DNA of 64,000 bases from Ailanthus altissimus (lineage: Eukaryota > Streptophyta > Magnoliopsida > Sapindales > Simaroubaceae), in the NCBI GenBank assembly GCA_946807835.1, contig OX327696.1:8196501-8260500 (forward strand), given 5' to 3'. How positions within the stretch are numbered: the first letter of the stretch is position 1; every line of letters starts with the position of its first letter. This document shows, piece by piece, positions 11,229-22,913 of this stretch. The position numbers and the translations under genes were made by a program. The notes under the pieces were generated by a model that saw only the letters and a program-made list of their open reading frames with translations, was not told where the DNA came from and did no database searches.

Positions 11229-14100
11229 GGGAATTTGTCTTTTTTGACTTAAAAAATAAATAAATAATTATTTTTACTTCAATAAAAAATATTAAAATAT
11301 ATTAACTAAAATCTTATTTTTCTTATCATTTTGCCCTTACACCCAAAAATCAAATTTTTTCAAACACTCCCATCACTCTCTCTTGGCCACCTCTCTCTGT
11401 CGGACAAGATTTTGTTCTACAATTCTTCATAACTTGTAGACTGGTTACAAACTTAACTGGTTTTGAAGATTTGAATTATAATAATCAATTGTGAAATTAA
11501 AATAACTAAGAATAGATAAATATTAATGAGTTTTTATTCTAAAATTAGTTTTGTTGTGTTTTTAATTTGTTTTTGTATATAATTCTTAGAAATGTATAGA
11601 TGTAGTGTTAATAAGGTGTAAAATAGGTTGAAAATAATAAAAAATGGTTAAAAATAATGAATTCCAACCATTTTTTATGACTGCCTGTAAAGCCACACAT
11701 CGATATAGTGGCCTACGTGCTAGGGTGAGTAGCTTCACGCGCCGACGCGTGAATTCATGTGTCGCATCAGCATGATGTTTGTGCTACAGTACGCTCACAT
11801 GCTGCCATGTAGCGCCATGCAAAGGTGCCGCATGGCAATTTTTTTAAAAAAATCAAAATTTATATTTACTTTATTTAATTTTTTATTAAAATTGTGATTA
11901 ATTTTAGTCATTATTTTAATTTTTAATTTTTAATTTTTTATCATTATTATATTATTTTTTATTATATAAAGAAGTTTTAATAATTTTTTTTATTAGTAAT
12001 TATTTGAATTATCTAATAATCGGTTATATGCTAATAATTTTTTTTAAGGAAGAAGAATGTCTAAAATGACTATATAATTGTTGAAAATAAATTCTACCAA
12101 TTGATTATATTTACTTGAAGTTATTTGTTATCAAAAAAAATAAAAGAGAAATTGATTTCAAGGCAGATTGAAATATTTAGAATCACGTGTTTGGCTATTT
12201 TTTTTTATGTACAAGATATTCCATTCTCAAGTATTTTAATACACAAGATTTTATTAAGACGTGTACATACTAAAAATTTACATGAGTAATTGTGGTTCTA
12301 TATAGGCAATAGGCATATTAGATTCTCCCGTTTAGAGTTTTGTTTGATTATTAGTTTGAGAAAAAAGGATTATTCGTTAATAAGTGGGTTGGATAGTAGA
12401 CTTTGGCATAAATACTTTAAGAGTAGAAAAGAGTTGACCCACAAAGATTTATATTTCTGGTTTAACAACGTTACATTTGACAATGATATAGATGCAGTGA
12501 AAATGTATTTCTTTTATGTATTTTATAAATTTTTGATGCCACGTGATCAGAATAGAATTGTACAATATTTTGTACTCCGCCTTGGGTGTTTTGGATTAGT
12601 TTAATACCTATCCTTGAGACACGATTACATGGATTATACTCCACTATAGTTTAAGCATAACTCCAATTAAAAAGTTAAGAAATGTCATAAAAGCTAGCGT
12701 TTCGGATAGGGAAACATAGAGTTTATACGTATTTGGTTAGGCGTTCTTGGTAGGTAATTTTTTCTTTTCGATTCATTACCATATTGAGATGTAGAAACAA
12801 ATTTATATTTTCGATTTATTACAAACATTATGACCAATATCATAGTCAAGATCAACACTAACATTTTCATATATCTGACTATTATAATATGTGTAGGCTG
12901 GTTGTTCGTTGAACATTGGGGAGAACAATGATAATCCTCTGGAGAATTTGAAACATACACAAGGGTTGCAAATGTGAATTGATTAGTATAGTCTTGTTTC
13001 TGCTCCATGGATACTTCTGCTTTATTTCCATATTTTAGGAGCTTGAACATCCACTATTACACATAGAGGTGTAGCAATATTCTTCTTTAGGCTCAACCAC
13101 AATATTACATCGTCATTGTTTTCAAGTGGAATAGGTCTCAACTTTATGGAATCTCGAACTTCATAGTCACTTTATACTACATCTGATTAACTTTTAGAAG
13201 ATGAAAAACTCTTCTCAACAATACTTCATATTTAATATTTTTTATAACTACTATGTGCATATTTTGATATCCAATATATTTCTCAAAACTATCATTAGAA
13301 CTCTCTCATCTTATTCTAAAACATATAATAGTCAAAATTTACGCCTTGATAACAATACTTGAAAAAAAACACAAAAAATAATTATTAGTATATACATAAT
13401 AATTAAAAATAATACAAAATGATAAATATAAATAAAATAAAATAAAAAAACTAATAAAAAATTAAATAAAACTTAATATAAATAAAAAAATTAAAGATAA
13501 ATATTAATTTTAAAAAATTAAAATGCCATGTGACCCCCACGTGGAAGTGATGCACATCCTACAACGGTTTTTACAGGGCGTTCATTAGTCTGATGGGGAT
13601 TGCACCCCATCATACGTCGTCGAGTGAATGCTCGTGGCTTCACAGACCATCATAAAAAATGGTCAAAATCCACCATTTTTGATTTTTTTTATTTTCAACA
13701 TTTTATACTTATTTTTAATCTATTTTATACATTTTTAACACTATATCTACATTTCTAATAATTATATAAAAAAAATTAGAAAAGCAATCAAACTAAATTT
13801 AAAATAAAAATTCACAAATTTTTATTTATTTTCAATTTCATTATTGATTATTTTATATCAAATCTTCAAAACATATAATATTTGAAACCGTTTACAAATT
13901 TTTGAAAATTTTAAAATAATTTCAAGTGTTGCCATGAGAAAGAATAAAAAAAAAGAGAGAAAAAAAGTGTTTATGGTGTAAGAGATAAAATGGGTATCTG
14001 CCGCATTTTATGGTTAATGTAATTCAAAAAAAATTTAACTGAGTCAAAAAAAAAAAATAATAGGCAATCACTTTTCTTGAGTCAAATCGAGAAATTTCCC
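11229..14100. mobile_element. MULE-like element with long inverted arms and a DUF1985-like frame (TIR element 2)
   Basis: The element is 2872 bp and is flanked by a perfect 9-bp duplication. The ends read GGGAATTTGTC and, in reverse complement, GGGAAATTTCTCG, each followed within 15 bases by TTGACT. The arms extend about 600 bases inward with recognisable inverted similarity, for example ATGGTTAAAAATAATGAATT near 11645 against the AATGGTCAAAATCCACCATT region near 13660. Just inside each arm is a GC-rich patch (11690-11835 and 13525-13650). The interior includes a short coding remnant that links it to Ulp1/DUF1985-bearing MULEs. Confidence 0.85.
12290..12604 (+). pseudogene. DUF1985-like fragment inside TIR element 2
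   Basis: The open frame starts right after a stop codon and opens with TTG, so no true start is present. Its first part, WFYIGNRHIRFSRLEFCLI, resembles the DUF1985 pattern in which a G-x3-RFS-x-EF-x-L-I/V-TGL stretch is conserved. The rest is rich in aromatic residues (KYFKSRKELTHKDL, FDNDIDAVKMYFFYVFYKFL). DUF1985 proteins are plant-specific and usually sit upstream of Ulp1-type protease domains in MULE-family transposons. At about 100 residues this is only a piece, and no Ulp1 catalytic histidine, aspartate or cysteine context is seen nearby. The call rests on visual motif similarity. Confidence 0.5.
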
Positions 14101-14109
14101 CAAACTCAA
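14101..14109. repeat. 9-bp target duplication of TIR element 2, right
   Basis: CAAACTCAA is identical to 11220-11228. Confidence 0.85.
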
Positions 14110-15679
14110 AACCATAAAATTACAAAGCCTCCACCTTTGACCTTTGGTGTAGACCAGAAGTACAAAATTGCAACGATTAGTACTAACCCAGCAAAAAATT
14201 GCTGATACTGTTCAAACCCTTGTACAGTATACGAAGTGTATATTGAGCAACAAAGTCAAAGTTCACATGACAGTTTCCAAAGTCTAAAGTCTAAATTGTA
14301 ATTGGTGGAGTGGTAAAATGAAGGCACAATTGTACATCATCACCGATGAAGAACCGTGCAATAATTTCATTGGTATGAAATTGCATGGGATCCAATAATG
14401 TGATACATACATCAGAAGAAAAGGCAAATGCATTTATTTAAGCAGTGATGATCATAATCAAAAGATAAACAGATTATATCTGAAATCTGAATGTAAACTG
14501 AGATGACGTGACATCAGTTGGATTGGTTTATGACAGGCAAGTATTATTCAACACCTCAACCATCCACAACGTCGAAAGCCAATCTAAAAACAAATTTATT
14601 CAACTCTCGCCAATAAATCATAAGAGGAATGAATTGTTAGCTAAAATATGCACAGATTCAACATTTTTTTATAAAAAAAGAAAAAAGAAAAAAAGAATTC
14701 ACAGCGCTTTTTGCGAAGCAATTGAAAAGCAATTTTGAATCGATTTCAAGTGCTTTTGCAATCACAACAATTTCCCGTCACGGTTTCACCATGCCAGTTC
14801 TATTTTTCTTACATTCCACGCTCAATTTTCATCTTCACAAAAAACTTTTCAAGCTCATAAACATATTAACACAGAAGCCAACCGCAAATTGCTGATCTTT
14901 TCAATTAACCCATCAAGCAATTTTTCTTAAATTTCTTTTTAGGGTGACAATTTCATCATTCACAGAAGGTATCTAAAACTTAAGCTAAGATTAGGCAATC
15001 AATAATTCATTGAAATTGGAATAAAATTAGTGGGTAATTAAGTTGTTGGAATTGGTGATTCAACATTGAATTTTGAGAATAATTTTGAGTTAAAGATCAA
15101 TAAAGAGTTGGCACGTAATTGATAACACACTAGACGAACAAAAAAGAGACAAAAATAAAAAATCGAAAGTGACAAGAAGCATGAAAATATGTAAAAGACC
15201 ATTTTTAGGCCTTGGCACCACGATGCCAAGATAGTTATGTTGTGGTGCTGGCGATGCAGAAAGTTAATGCCACGGCGCCAAGTCGAACTTGCACTAACGC
15301 CGCAACGCTAACTTATGGGATTTTTCGATTTGAAGTGTGTTTTACAAGTTTAAATTAGTTTTGAACTTCTCTTTCAAATAAACTTTTATTTTAATTAAAA
15401 ATTAAAATTTTAAAAATATTTTAGAACTTATATTAACTCTTATAAACTCATTAAATTTAAAAAATATCAATAAGAGAGTGAATAGATAGTTAAGGTAGTA
15501 GTTGAGTGTTTAATATGCATGAGAATGCTGTACAGATCCTTGCGAATTCTGATTATTAAATATTTTTTTATAATTTTTTGTGAAAAATTTTTATAATTTA
15601 AGAATTTTTTGTGAACTAAATAATAAATAAATTAAAATACTTTAATCTACTGTAGATACATGAGTTTATTGTCAAACTA
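14110..15679. other. Unassigned non-coding DNA with a GC-rich palindromic patch
   Basis: No gene is recognised. At about 15205-15305 there is a local GC-rich patch with inverted words (TTGGCACCACGATGCCAAG, GTGGTGCTGGCG, CGGCGCCAAG). It resembles in style the cores of the inverted-repeat elements on either side, but no long inverted arms are evident around it. Confidence 0.4.
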
Positions 15680-15969
15680 TGTTGTTTATCTTTTTGTGTG
15701 AGTAATTTTTTTTAATTCTTAATTACTTATAAATAAATTTTTTTTTTACAAAGTGTTTAAATTATTAAAGTGTACATTACAAAATTTCAACATAAGTTAA
15801 TAACAAAACAAAAGAAAATAAATTTCAACAAATGTTGTTTATCTTTTTGTGTGAGTAATTTTTTTTAATTTTTAATTACTTATAAATAAATTTGTTTACA
15901 AAGTGTTTAAATTATTAAAGTGTACATTACAAAATTTCAACAGTTAATAACAAAACAAAAGAAAATAAA
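15680..15969. repeat. Tandem duplication, period 153 bp, two copies
   Basis: The sequence beginning TGTTGTTTATCTTTTTGTGT at 15680 is repeated at 15833 with only small indels and substitutions. The first copy ends at 15832 and the second at about 15969. High similarity suggests a recent duplication. Confidence 0.9.
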
Positions 15970-16666
15970 GTTAAAGAAATAAAGTATCATTGTTGTAATT
16001 ATGGAAATTCAACAATCTCAAAAGCAGCACCCAATTGTTAAAGCAGAAGAATTGACTAGTTTTCATTACTTTGAGAATAAATAAATAAACAAACAAATAA
16101 AGGTGGGAGCATTTTGGCTTGTGCTTCAAGAAATAACCGGGCAATGAGAATTAAGAAGGAAAATTCAAAAGAAAAAAAAAATAATAATCAAAGTTTCCAG
16201 AAGATTTGTCATCTTTTAAAATAGAACATAGTCAAACTCAAACCAATATCATCCTGTTCAAGTTTCGACCTAACCCGGTCTCTTAAAAGAGTGTTTATTT
16301 ACAAAGCAACCTTATTCCTCTGAATTTTGGCTCATAAATCTTTATTCGGTAATGAAGTCAATCTTTTAATTGTATTAAAACATATATTTGCACGGTGATC
16401 TTAATGTTTAAGAAAATAGGCACTTAGGTCCTTTATTAGGAAAACCATTTTATTTTTTAGTATAACATTTGGGTGTAATAATCTCTTCCTTTAGTGAATT
16501 TTACTTTTAAAAGAAAATAATATTTTTTAATAGTCAAATTCTTCCAAGTTGAAACTCGAGTGAATCAAATTATGCATGTGTGGATCAAATGGTGTACACA
16601 AAAAAGACGTGAATGCATGGGTCATTTAGGCAATAGACGTGCACGGTAAGGAGAAGGAATGAACGT

Positions 16667-17942
16667 GGGAAATTTTTCACTGTTGACTTTTATTTTTGGT
16701 AAAAAAAATTTATTGCAGTAATTTTTTTTATATTTTAGTGACTAAAAATATAATATTTTTTTATTTTATCCTTATTTGTATAATTTGTAAAAATATATAT
16801 ATTTAATCTATTTTAATTAATTAATTTAATTAAAATTTTATTTTTATGAGAAATAATAAAAATTAATTGTTTACATAGAAAATTATTTAAAAAATAATTA
16901 CAATTTTTTTTATAAAAAAATTATATATATATATATATATATGGTCAAAGCGCATGCAAACGTTTTGTATATATATTTTTAATTTTTAATTATAAATATA
17001 ATAATATTTAAAATAATTTAAAAACAAATAATTATTATTTAAATTTTTTAATTTTAATTTATTTATTTTATAAAAATGTATAAATTATAAAATTATTTAA
17101 TTTAAAAAAATTATTAATAATTTTTTTAATTTTTTTATTTTAATATGGGGATTCAATAGTTGAAATATGCACTATGATAATATCAACAACACTTGAAAAA
17201 TATAAAAATAATTATTAGTTTAATATAATTATATATAATAATAATAATTAAAAATAATACAAAATATTAATAAAAATAATTTAGGTACAATTTTAATATT
17301 TATAATTAAATAATTTTTTTCTAAAAATATTTGACAATAAATTACCACATGGCACCCTCGTGTGGTGCCACGTTGATGCCAACGCGTGTGCATTGGCCAA
17401 CCAACGCGCACTTGTTGCCTAGCGCTTTGGCCATATATATATATATAAAATTATAAATATTTTTTAAATAATTAATTATTATTATAAATTATATAATAAT
17501 TTTTTTGATTCATTTAATTAATTAAAATAAATTAAAAAATATATTATATAATTTAAAATTTTTAAAAAATAAATATTATTAGTTTTTAAAATTATTTTAG
17601 ATATTATTATAATTATAATTTAAAAAAAATAAAGTACACAAGTATGCTTTGCCAAGGCAAAGTGCACAAACGTGCGTTTTGCCCACACAAAGCTTTTTTT
17701 TATTTTTTAAATTTTATAATAAAATTTTAAATTATTTTAATATTTAAATAATTAATTTATATTAATTCTCATAAAATTAAAATTTTTGATTAAATTAATT
17801 AAAAATATTTTTTTTTACAAATTACATAAATAAGGACAAAAGAGGAAATGTAATATGTCTTTGGTTAATAAAAAATTAAAAATTTAACTTAGATCAAAAT
17901 AATATAATGGAAGAAATTTATGATCAAATTTGACGTTTTCTC
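16667..17942. mobile_element. Foldback element with AT-rich inverted arms (TIR element 3)
   Basis: The left arm (16667 to about 16970) and right arm (about 17640 to 17942) are inverted copies. Matching words include TATCCTTATTTGTATAATTTG on the left and, reversed, GTCCTTATTTATGTAATTTG on the right. The core carries GC-rich inverted words such as AAAGCGCATGC, GGCACCCTCGTGTGGTGCC and GCCAAGGCAAAG. The terminus GGGAAATTTTTCAC resembles that of TIR element 2, but I could not define a convincing 9-bp target duplication, so the ends may be off by some bases. Confidence 0.6.
16920..16942. repeat. (AT)n microsatellite
   Basis: This is a run of TA/AT dinucleotides inside the left arm of TIR element 3. 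Confidence 0.9.
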
Positions 17943-18202
17943 ATAAACTGCATGCGTGATGTGCAAATTGGTCAGAATAAAATTGATAGTTCTAAGAATA
18001 TGTTGTAACGTGTAGATAGAAGTGGTAGCTTAATAATTATCTACGTGTAAATTGTTGTTGTTATCATATTATTTATAATTTAAGAGAAATTACGTATTTG
18101 ATGTATTTAAATTTCATTCAAATTGTTGTTGTTATCTAACTTTAAACTTAGTGGTTTAATTTTTACCCCAAAAAAAATTCAATCACATTATAATTGTGAA
18201 TT

Positions 18203-18415
18203 AGCCACCAATATGAGCTAACAGCTTGGATGGAAGGAAATGAGGAAGAAACTGAGACAGATAATCCGTCTACCTTCGTCTTTTTATTATGATTTTCTAG
18301 GTAAAGATATAATTTCCCCGCTTTTATCAAATAAGTCCCAAAAATCCTATTTAAAATCACTGGAATAAGGGTGTGTTGACTTTTCATAAGTCTTAATTGG
18401 ATTGGATATATTTAA
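18203..18415. repeat. Copy of a block found upstream of the CNGC gene
   Basis: This segment is similar, in the same orientation, to 37220-37477. Shared stretches include ATGAGCTAACA-CTTGGA, AATAATCCGT, TAAAGATATAATTTC, TTTTATCAAATAA and AATTGGATATATT. The similarity begins abruptly at AGCC in both places. The other copy lies directly upstream of the probable CNGC first exon. No CNGC exon follows the copy here. Confidence 0.75.
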
Positions 18416-18482
18416 ATAAAGACATGATTAGTTTGAATTAAACGTAATACCATATTGTGTTTGGAATGTTAGGATTGAATTG

Positions 18483-18484
<2 letters not shown>

Positions 18485-18516
<32 letters not shown>
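18485..18516. repeat. (AT)n microsatellite
   Basis: This is an uninterrupted TA/AT run. Confidence 0.95.
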
Positions 18517-18519
<3 letters not shown>

Positions 18520-20300
18520 CCTTCATGAATTTTAGTTAAAGACCAATTTTTTTTTCTTCAATTAATCAATTCCGGCCGACGAACTCTAGATGACTCGAAG
18601 TCCTAAGCATGTCCAGACTCCTCAGAAAAAATATTAAAGATTTTATAATCTATTCTTTTGAAGGCTCCGAAGCTATATGAGGTGATGACTGTAGGGTTAA
18701 AATACTAAACAACATATTTTTGATAGTCCGCATAAGTCGAGTAGGTCATTAGCAGTAATTAGTCTAAATTGAGCAGAGCATTGGTATTCTCATCATGACT
18801 GAGCACCGCTCCTTAAATAAGAGCATTTGATTGAGTATATTTGACGTAGAAAAAGGATTGAGATAATTAACTAATCACCCTAATGCGAGCTACCCTTAAC
18901 TTTGAAATTCTTAAAATCTCAAAATTTTTTAAGAAAAATCTCTTATGATTTTGGAATGTATCATAAACTAAAAAGATAATAACTTGTACAAACTTTATTA
19001 AAATTCAATCTGTTGAGAATCTAGTATATATAAGTGTATGTATATATGATTGCGTTTATTATAAAAAATATGTATCTCATACATATTTAAAATAGTAGAA
19101 TAATTAAAATAATATAATAAATATAAAAAATAATATATTAATCATATTAATATATTTAAAAAGTTGAGAAATCATTGAACGTATAATATTTTACACGTGT
19201 ATCCTGAGAGTTCACTTGGAGACCAATCCGTTGGAAGTTATAGTCACTAACTCGACGGGCTTGGTAAGCTAGAATAGCAGCTCCAAATCTAGCACTAGAT
19301 TTAACTCTTAAACTTTTTGAATTTATTTTTTCCTTAATCAATTCTCTTATCAATAAAATAAATTCCTAATTGGAGAATCTCATTCTCCTTTAAACAAAAT
19401 AAAAACTTGTTGTTAATATACTCACTACCTCGATCTAATTGAAAGGATGTGATGTACATTCTGATATGTTTAGTCATCTCCGTGAATACATTATTTATAA
19501 AGTGGTTAAGTCTTTATGGTCAGATTAGAAATTCAACCGTCATTAACGACAATTTAGGCGTCTCAAGCCTATATGATCTAACCTCACATGTCACATTTTT
19601 GTATCATTTAAGGATTCTAATCTATAGAAAATTTTAATTGTATATTATGTCCATTTATTAATTGACATTCAACTAATAAAATATCATTCACATCACATGA
19701 ATATAAGGAACTATTCTTAATATTTATATAATATCCTTCACTGTCAAGTATAGGAAAGGACACAATTTGTCAGATGATGTTTTGAATATTATACCAATTA
19801 TATAATATAACCATTATATTGTATATTAGAAGTAAGTCAAGCTTTTTAACAAATTGAATTTGCAAGAAATCACAATTTTTTACTCTTAATATTAGTTTTA
19901 CAAGCTGTTGCATTTTAGTCTCTCTCAATCCCTACAACAACATATTGCAGATATGAGAGAGATATACGATATCTCATACCCAGTCAAAATTGGCATCAAA
20001 TATCCTAAAAATGTCTATATTTTTCAAACACAAACCTACGGGAGTCTTCCTGACTATTATAAGGCATCTAGGGTATTGAGATTTCCAATACCCAACCTTA
20101 CTGCAGTGGAAAACACTTTTCATCTACATTATTCTCTTATTGATCTTTAGATAAATGTTGCCTCTGAGGACTTATCCTAGGTATCTGCCTCATCTTCTTA
20201 ACCTCACACATTTGGTCTTACCAGATATACTTGGAGTAGAAGATGAAGTACCCTGAACAAAGAGGGTTTTACCCCTTCTATTCATATCCCTATAGAGATG
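18517..20300. other. Unassigned, LTR-like debris
   Basis: The base composition is more even than in neighbouring DNA and there are no convincing coding frames. On the minus strand the stretch around 19150-19640 has the look of a retrotransposon LTR or leader, but no second copy lies in the window and no target duplication was found. It may belong with the copia gag relic just downstream. Confidence 0.3.
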
Positions 20301-20309
20301 TTATCAGAA

Positions 20310-20450
20310 ATACTTACGGCAAACTCTGATCAACAATAAATCCAAGATTTTTTGAATCTAGAACATTTTTTAGATTCATTTGCCCGTCAGAGTAATTTCT
20401 AGTACCCTTGAGTTAGATTGCATCAATTATTCACACCAACTGGTTCTTAG
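20310..20450 (-). pseudogene. Copia gag N-terminal relic
   Basis: The minus strand encodes RNYSDGQMNLKNVLDSKN and GFIVDQSLP. This matches the start of copia-type gag proteins, where NY-x-DW-x-RNL-x-IVL is followed a few residues later by LDQPLP. The key tryptophan after NYSD is lost and stops interrupt the frame upstream. No protease, integrase or reverse transcriptase was found downstream on that strand, so this is an isolated remnant. Confidence 0.5.
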
Positions 20451-20684
20451 TGGCCATTATACTTGACAGGCAAAAAATAACAGGAGATGTAAGTAAAATG
20501 GTCGTTAAATCGCTAATAAAACGTTTTAAATTATGAATATAATAATTATACATTTTTCAATTTAAAATACCCTTCCACTACTTTACATAATCCCAATAAT
20601 CTCTCGAACGAAAAAATGATAGTCTAAAATATTTTAAACTATACAGTGAGAAGTATACCCTATTGAAATTTACTCGGGCCTCAC

Positions 20685-20972
20685 GTTGTAGTAATATTAG
20701 CCTTTATAAATCCAACAGATAGACAACACTTGTTAATTGTATCTTATGCAACTCTTACCAGTTGATCCTGAATACACCTTATCCTCACTCTGTAACAATA
20801 TTGGGTAAGTGTATTCCAAATTAACTTGTCAATAATCAAATATATGTTACTAGTACTACCCTAACGCTGTAGCAATATTGGGTAATATTTTCGTATATAT
20901 TTGTCTTATCTCATGTTTAACCGGCATGGTCCAAGCCCAACCGACCAAATCTCTTATGCTGTAGCAATATTG
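20685..20972. repeat. Four dispersed copies of a TGTARCAATATTG motif
   Basis: The motif occurs at 20685-20700 (TTGTAGTAATATTAG), 20790-20804 (TGTAACAATATTGGG), 20868-20880 (TGTAGCAATATTG) and 20960-20972 (TGTAGCAATATTG), in the same orientation and at uneven spacing. It lies upstream, on the minus strand, of the gag relic and may be part of that element's leader. Confidence 0.6.
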
Positions 20973-22908
20973 AAAAAAAGTCGATGTGACTCATCTAATA
21001 CCATATTAACAAGACAGATCATAATAAAACATTATCTCATAATGTAATATTATTCAATATGATTAAAAGAGATTTTTCTTTCTATTCCAAATCCTATCTA
21101 ATGGGGATGATGATTTTCAATTAATCAATTTTTTTATGCAAACATAACTAACCCCCACCAATAGGGCTTTCATCTGCATAAAGAAGTTGTATGAATTTTC
21201 AAAAGTTATTTAGTTAGATGGAGCAAGCCCTTACCAACAAAATTGCAGGACTGGAGCCTAAATGGTCTATAGTTCTAATTTATTAGGTTTTAATGCTATG
21301 AATAAAGTAATATAAACTATATAAGTTGGATCTTCTATAATAGCTTTTTGCCTAATTTTCTAATATTTTATACTTTGTGAACACCATGTTGGGGTTTTCA
21401 CAGCTCAGTTATATAGTTATGGATTGGCTCTGGGAAAAGTCCAATCAAGTATCGTGAACTGCCAAAAAACTGTAGTAGTATCCTTGGTCAATATAATGGG
21501 TGGTTAGTGAAATTTTTTAAAGATAACAGCCGCAATATGAACAATGACTCGGCTGGAAAAGGCATCTTTAAAGCAAATCTATATGTAGTGAACCTTCTTG
21601 ACGAGTCCTCTAATTCCTAATAGCTGTTGATATTTTTACCTACATTGCATTTGCTTTGTTTTGTACAAAATTTGTAATATAGTTTTTTAGTAGATGAATG
21701 TAAGAACTTTGTTTCATGTATTATATTTTGCTATTGTTGAACTTTGGTCAATAACACTCCATGAAATATAATGCCTATATATAATCAAGCAATGTCAAAT
21801 GTATGTAATTATCATCAATGCCATCAAAATGCAATCAGGTTTTATACAATAAAGTGTACAACATACTTAATGTACTTATAACATTTTCACATTTCAAGTA
21901 GCACTAATTTGTTGTCCATCTTCTAATATACTCAAGGATGGCATAAGTTATATTTCTGACAAGTAGTAAAGCTATGTTAGAATAGAGTAATACTCATTTG
22001 TGCCATTAGTATGCAATCGATAATGTTCCAAAAAAAAGGCACAACAATCTCTTATTATACCTTTACATTTTCATATTTTAAATACCACTTCGTAGTCCAA
22101 CTATAGAGTGTAGCCCAAAGTACATATTTACAAATTCAATTTCTAACATCATACACTACCTTCTAACCATTATGGCCATGATTGCAAATGGAATACTTTG
22201 TAAAACCACATAAAAATATCTATAATTTTATGTTAATAGGTGCAAATTATTTCTGCCTCATATGGCCACAAGGTCCAGACTTCTTATTGCAACGTCTCTC
22301 TTCTTTCCTCCTTTCATTGGCTACATTTTTCTTATCTCAGTTATGGCGTTGACTTTACACCAAAGAATGCTTTAGCATATTCATGTTTAACAATGCCAGG
22401 TACAAAGCTATCCTGCATTTGACGTCCTTCAAGTCATACTGCCAAACTCATAAACAAAACAAGCTACCCACTACTAAACGAGACATACTCAAACAATTCT
22501 AATTATTTACCGGTTTCTATGTATACATAATTATTTACCTTGTATGCTTTATTGAAAATGTTTCTATCATTTTTTTATAGCCATTATCACATGTACTTCA
22601 AATTCAAAGTCATTTTCCTACCTCACCATTTTATTGTTCATTGCAATTGAAACTTGTTAAACTTAACTCTTTGCTCGAACAAACCATAGATTTGCTGCAC
22701 CAGAACAAAGTCTAATGATGCTAACTGCAAATATACGTGACACACAATTTCAAAAACATAATTAGTACAATTATTCTCTCTACAACAACATAATATATAT
22801 GTATATTATATACTCATTAGTTTTTTTAACTTACTAATATCGAACAAGTCTCATAAATAGAACTCAATATTTGCTTGCTCAGTAAGGGATCATAGATTTC
22901 AATGCATT
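20973..22908. other. Unassigned non-coding DNA
   Basis: The frames are short and carry no recognised motif. The stretch may be part of an older transposon into which the solo LTR at 22914 inserted. Confidence 0.35.
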
Positions 22909-22913
22909 CTTCT
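22909..22913. repeat. Target duplication of solo LTR 1, left
   Basis: CTTCT is identical to 25348-25352. Confidence 0.8.
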
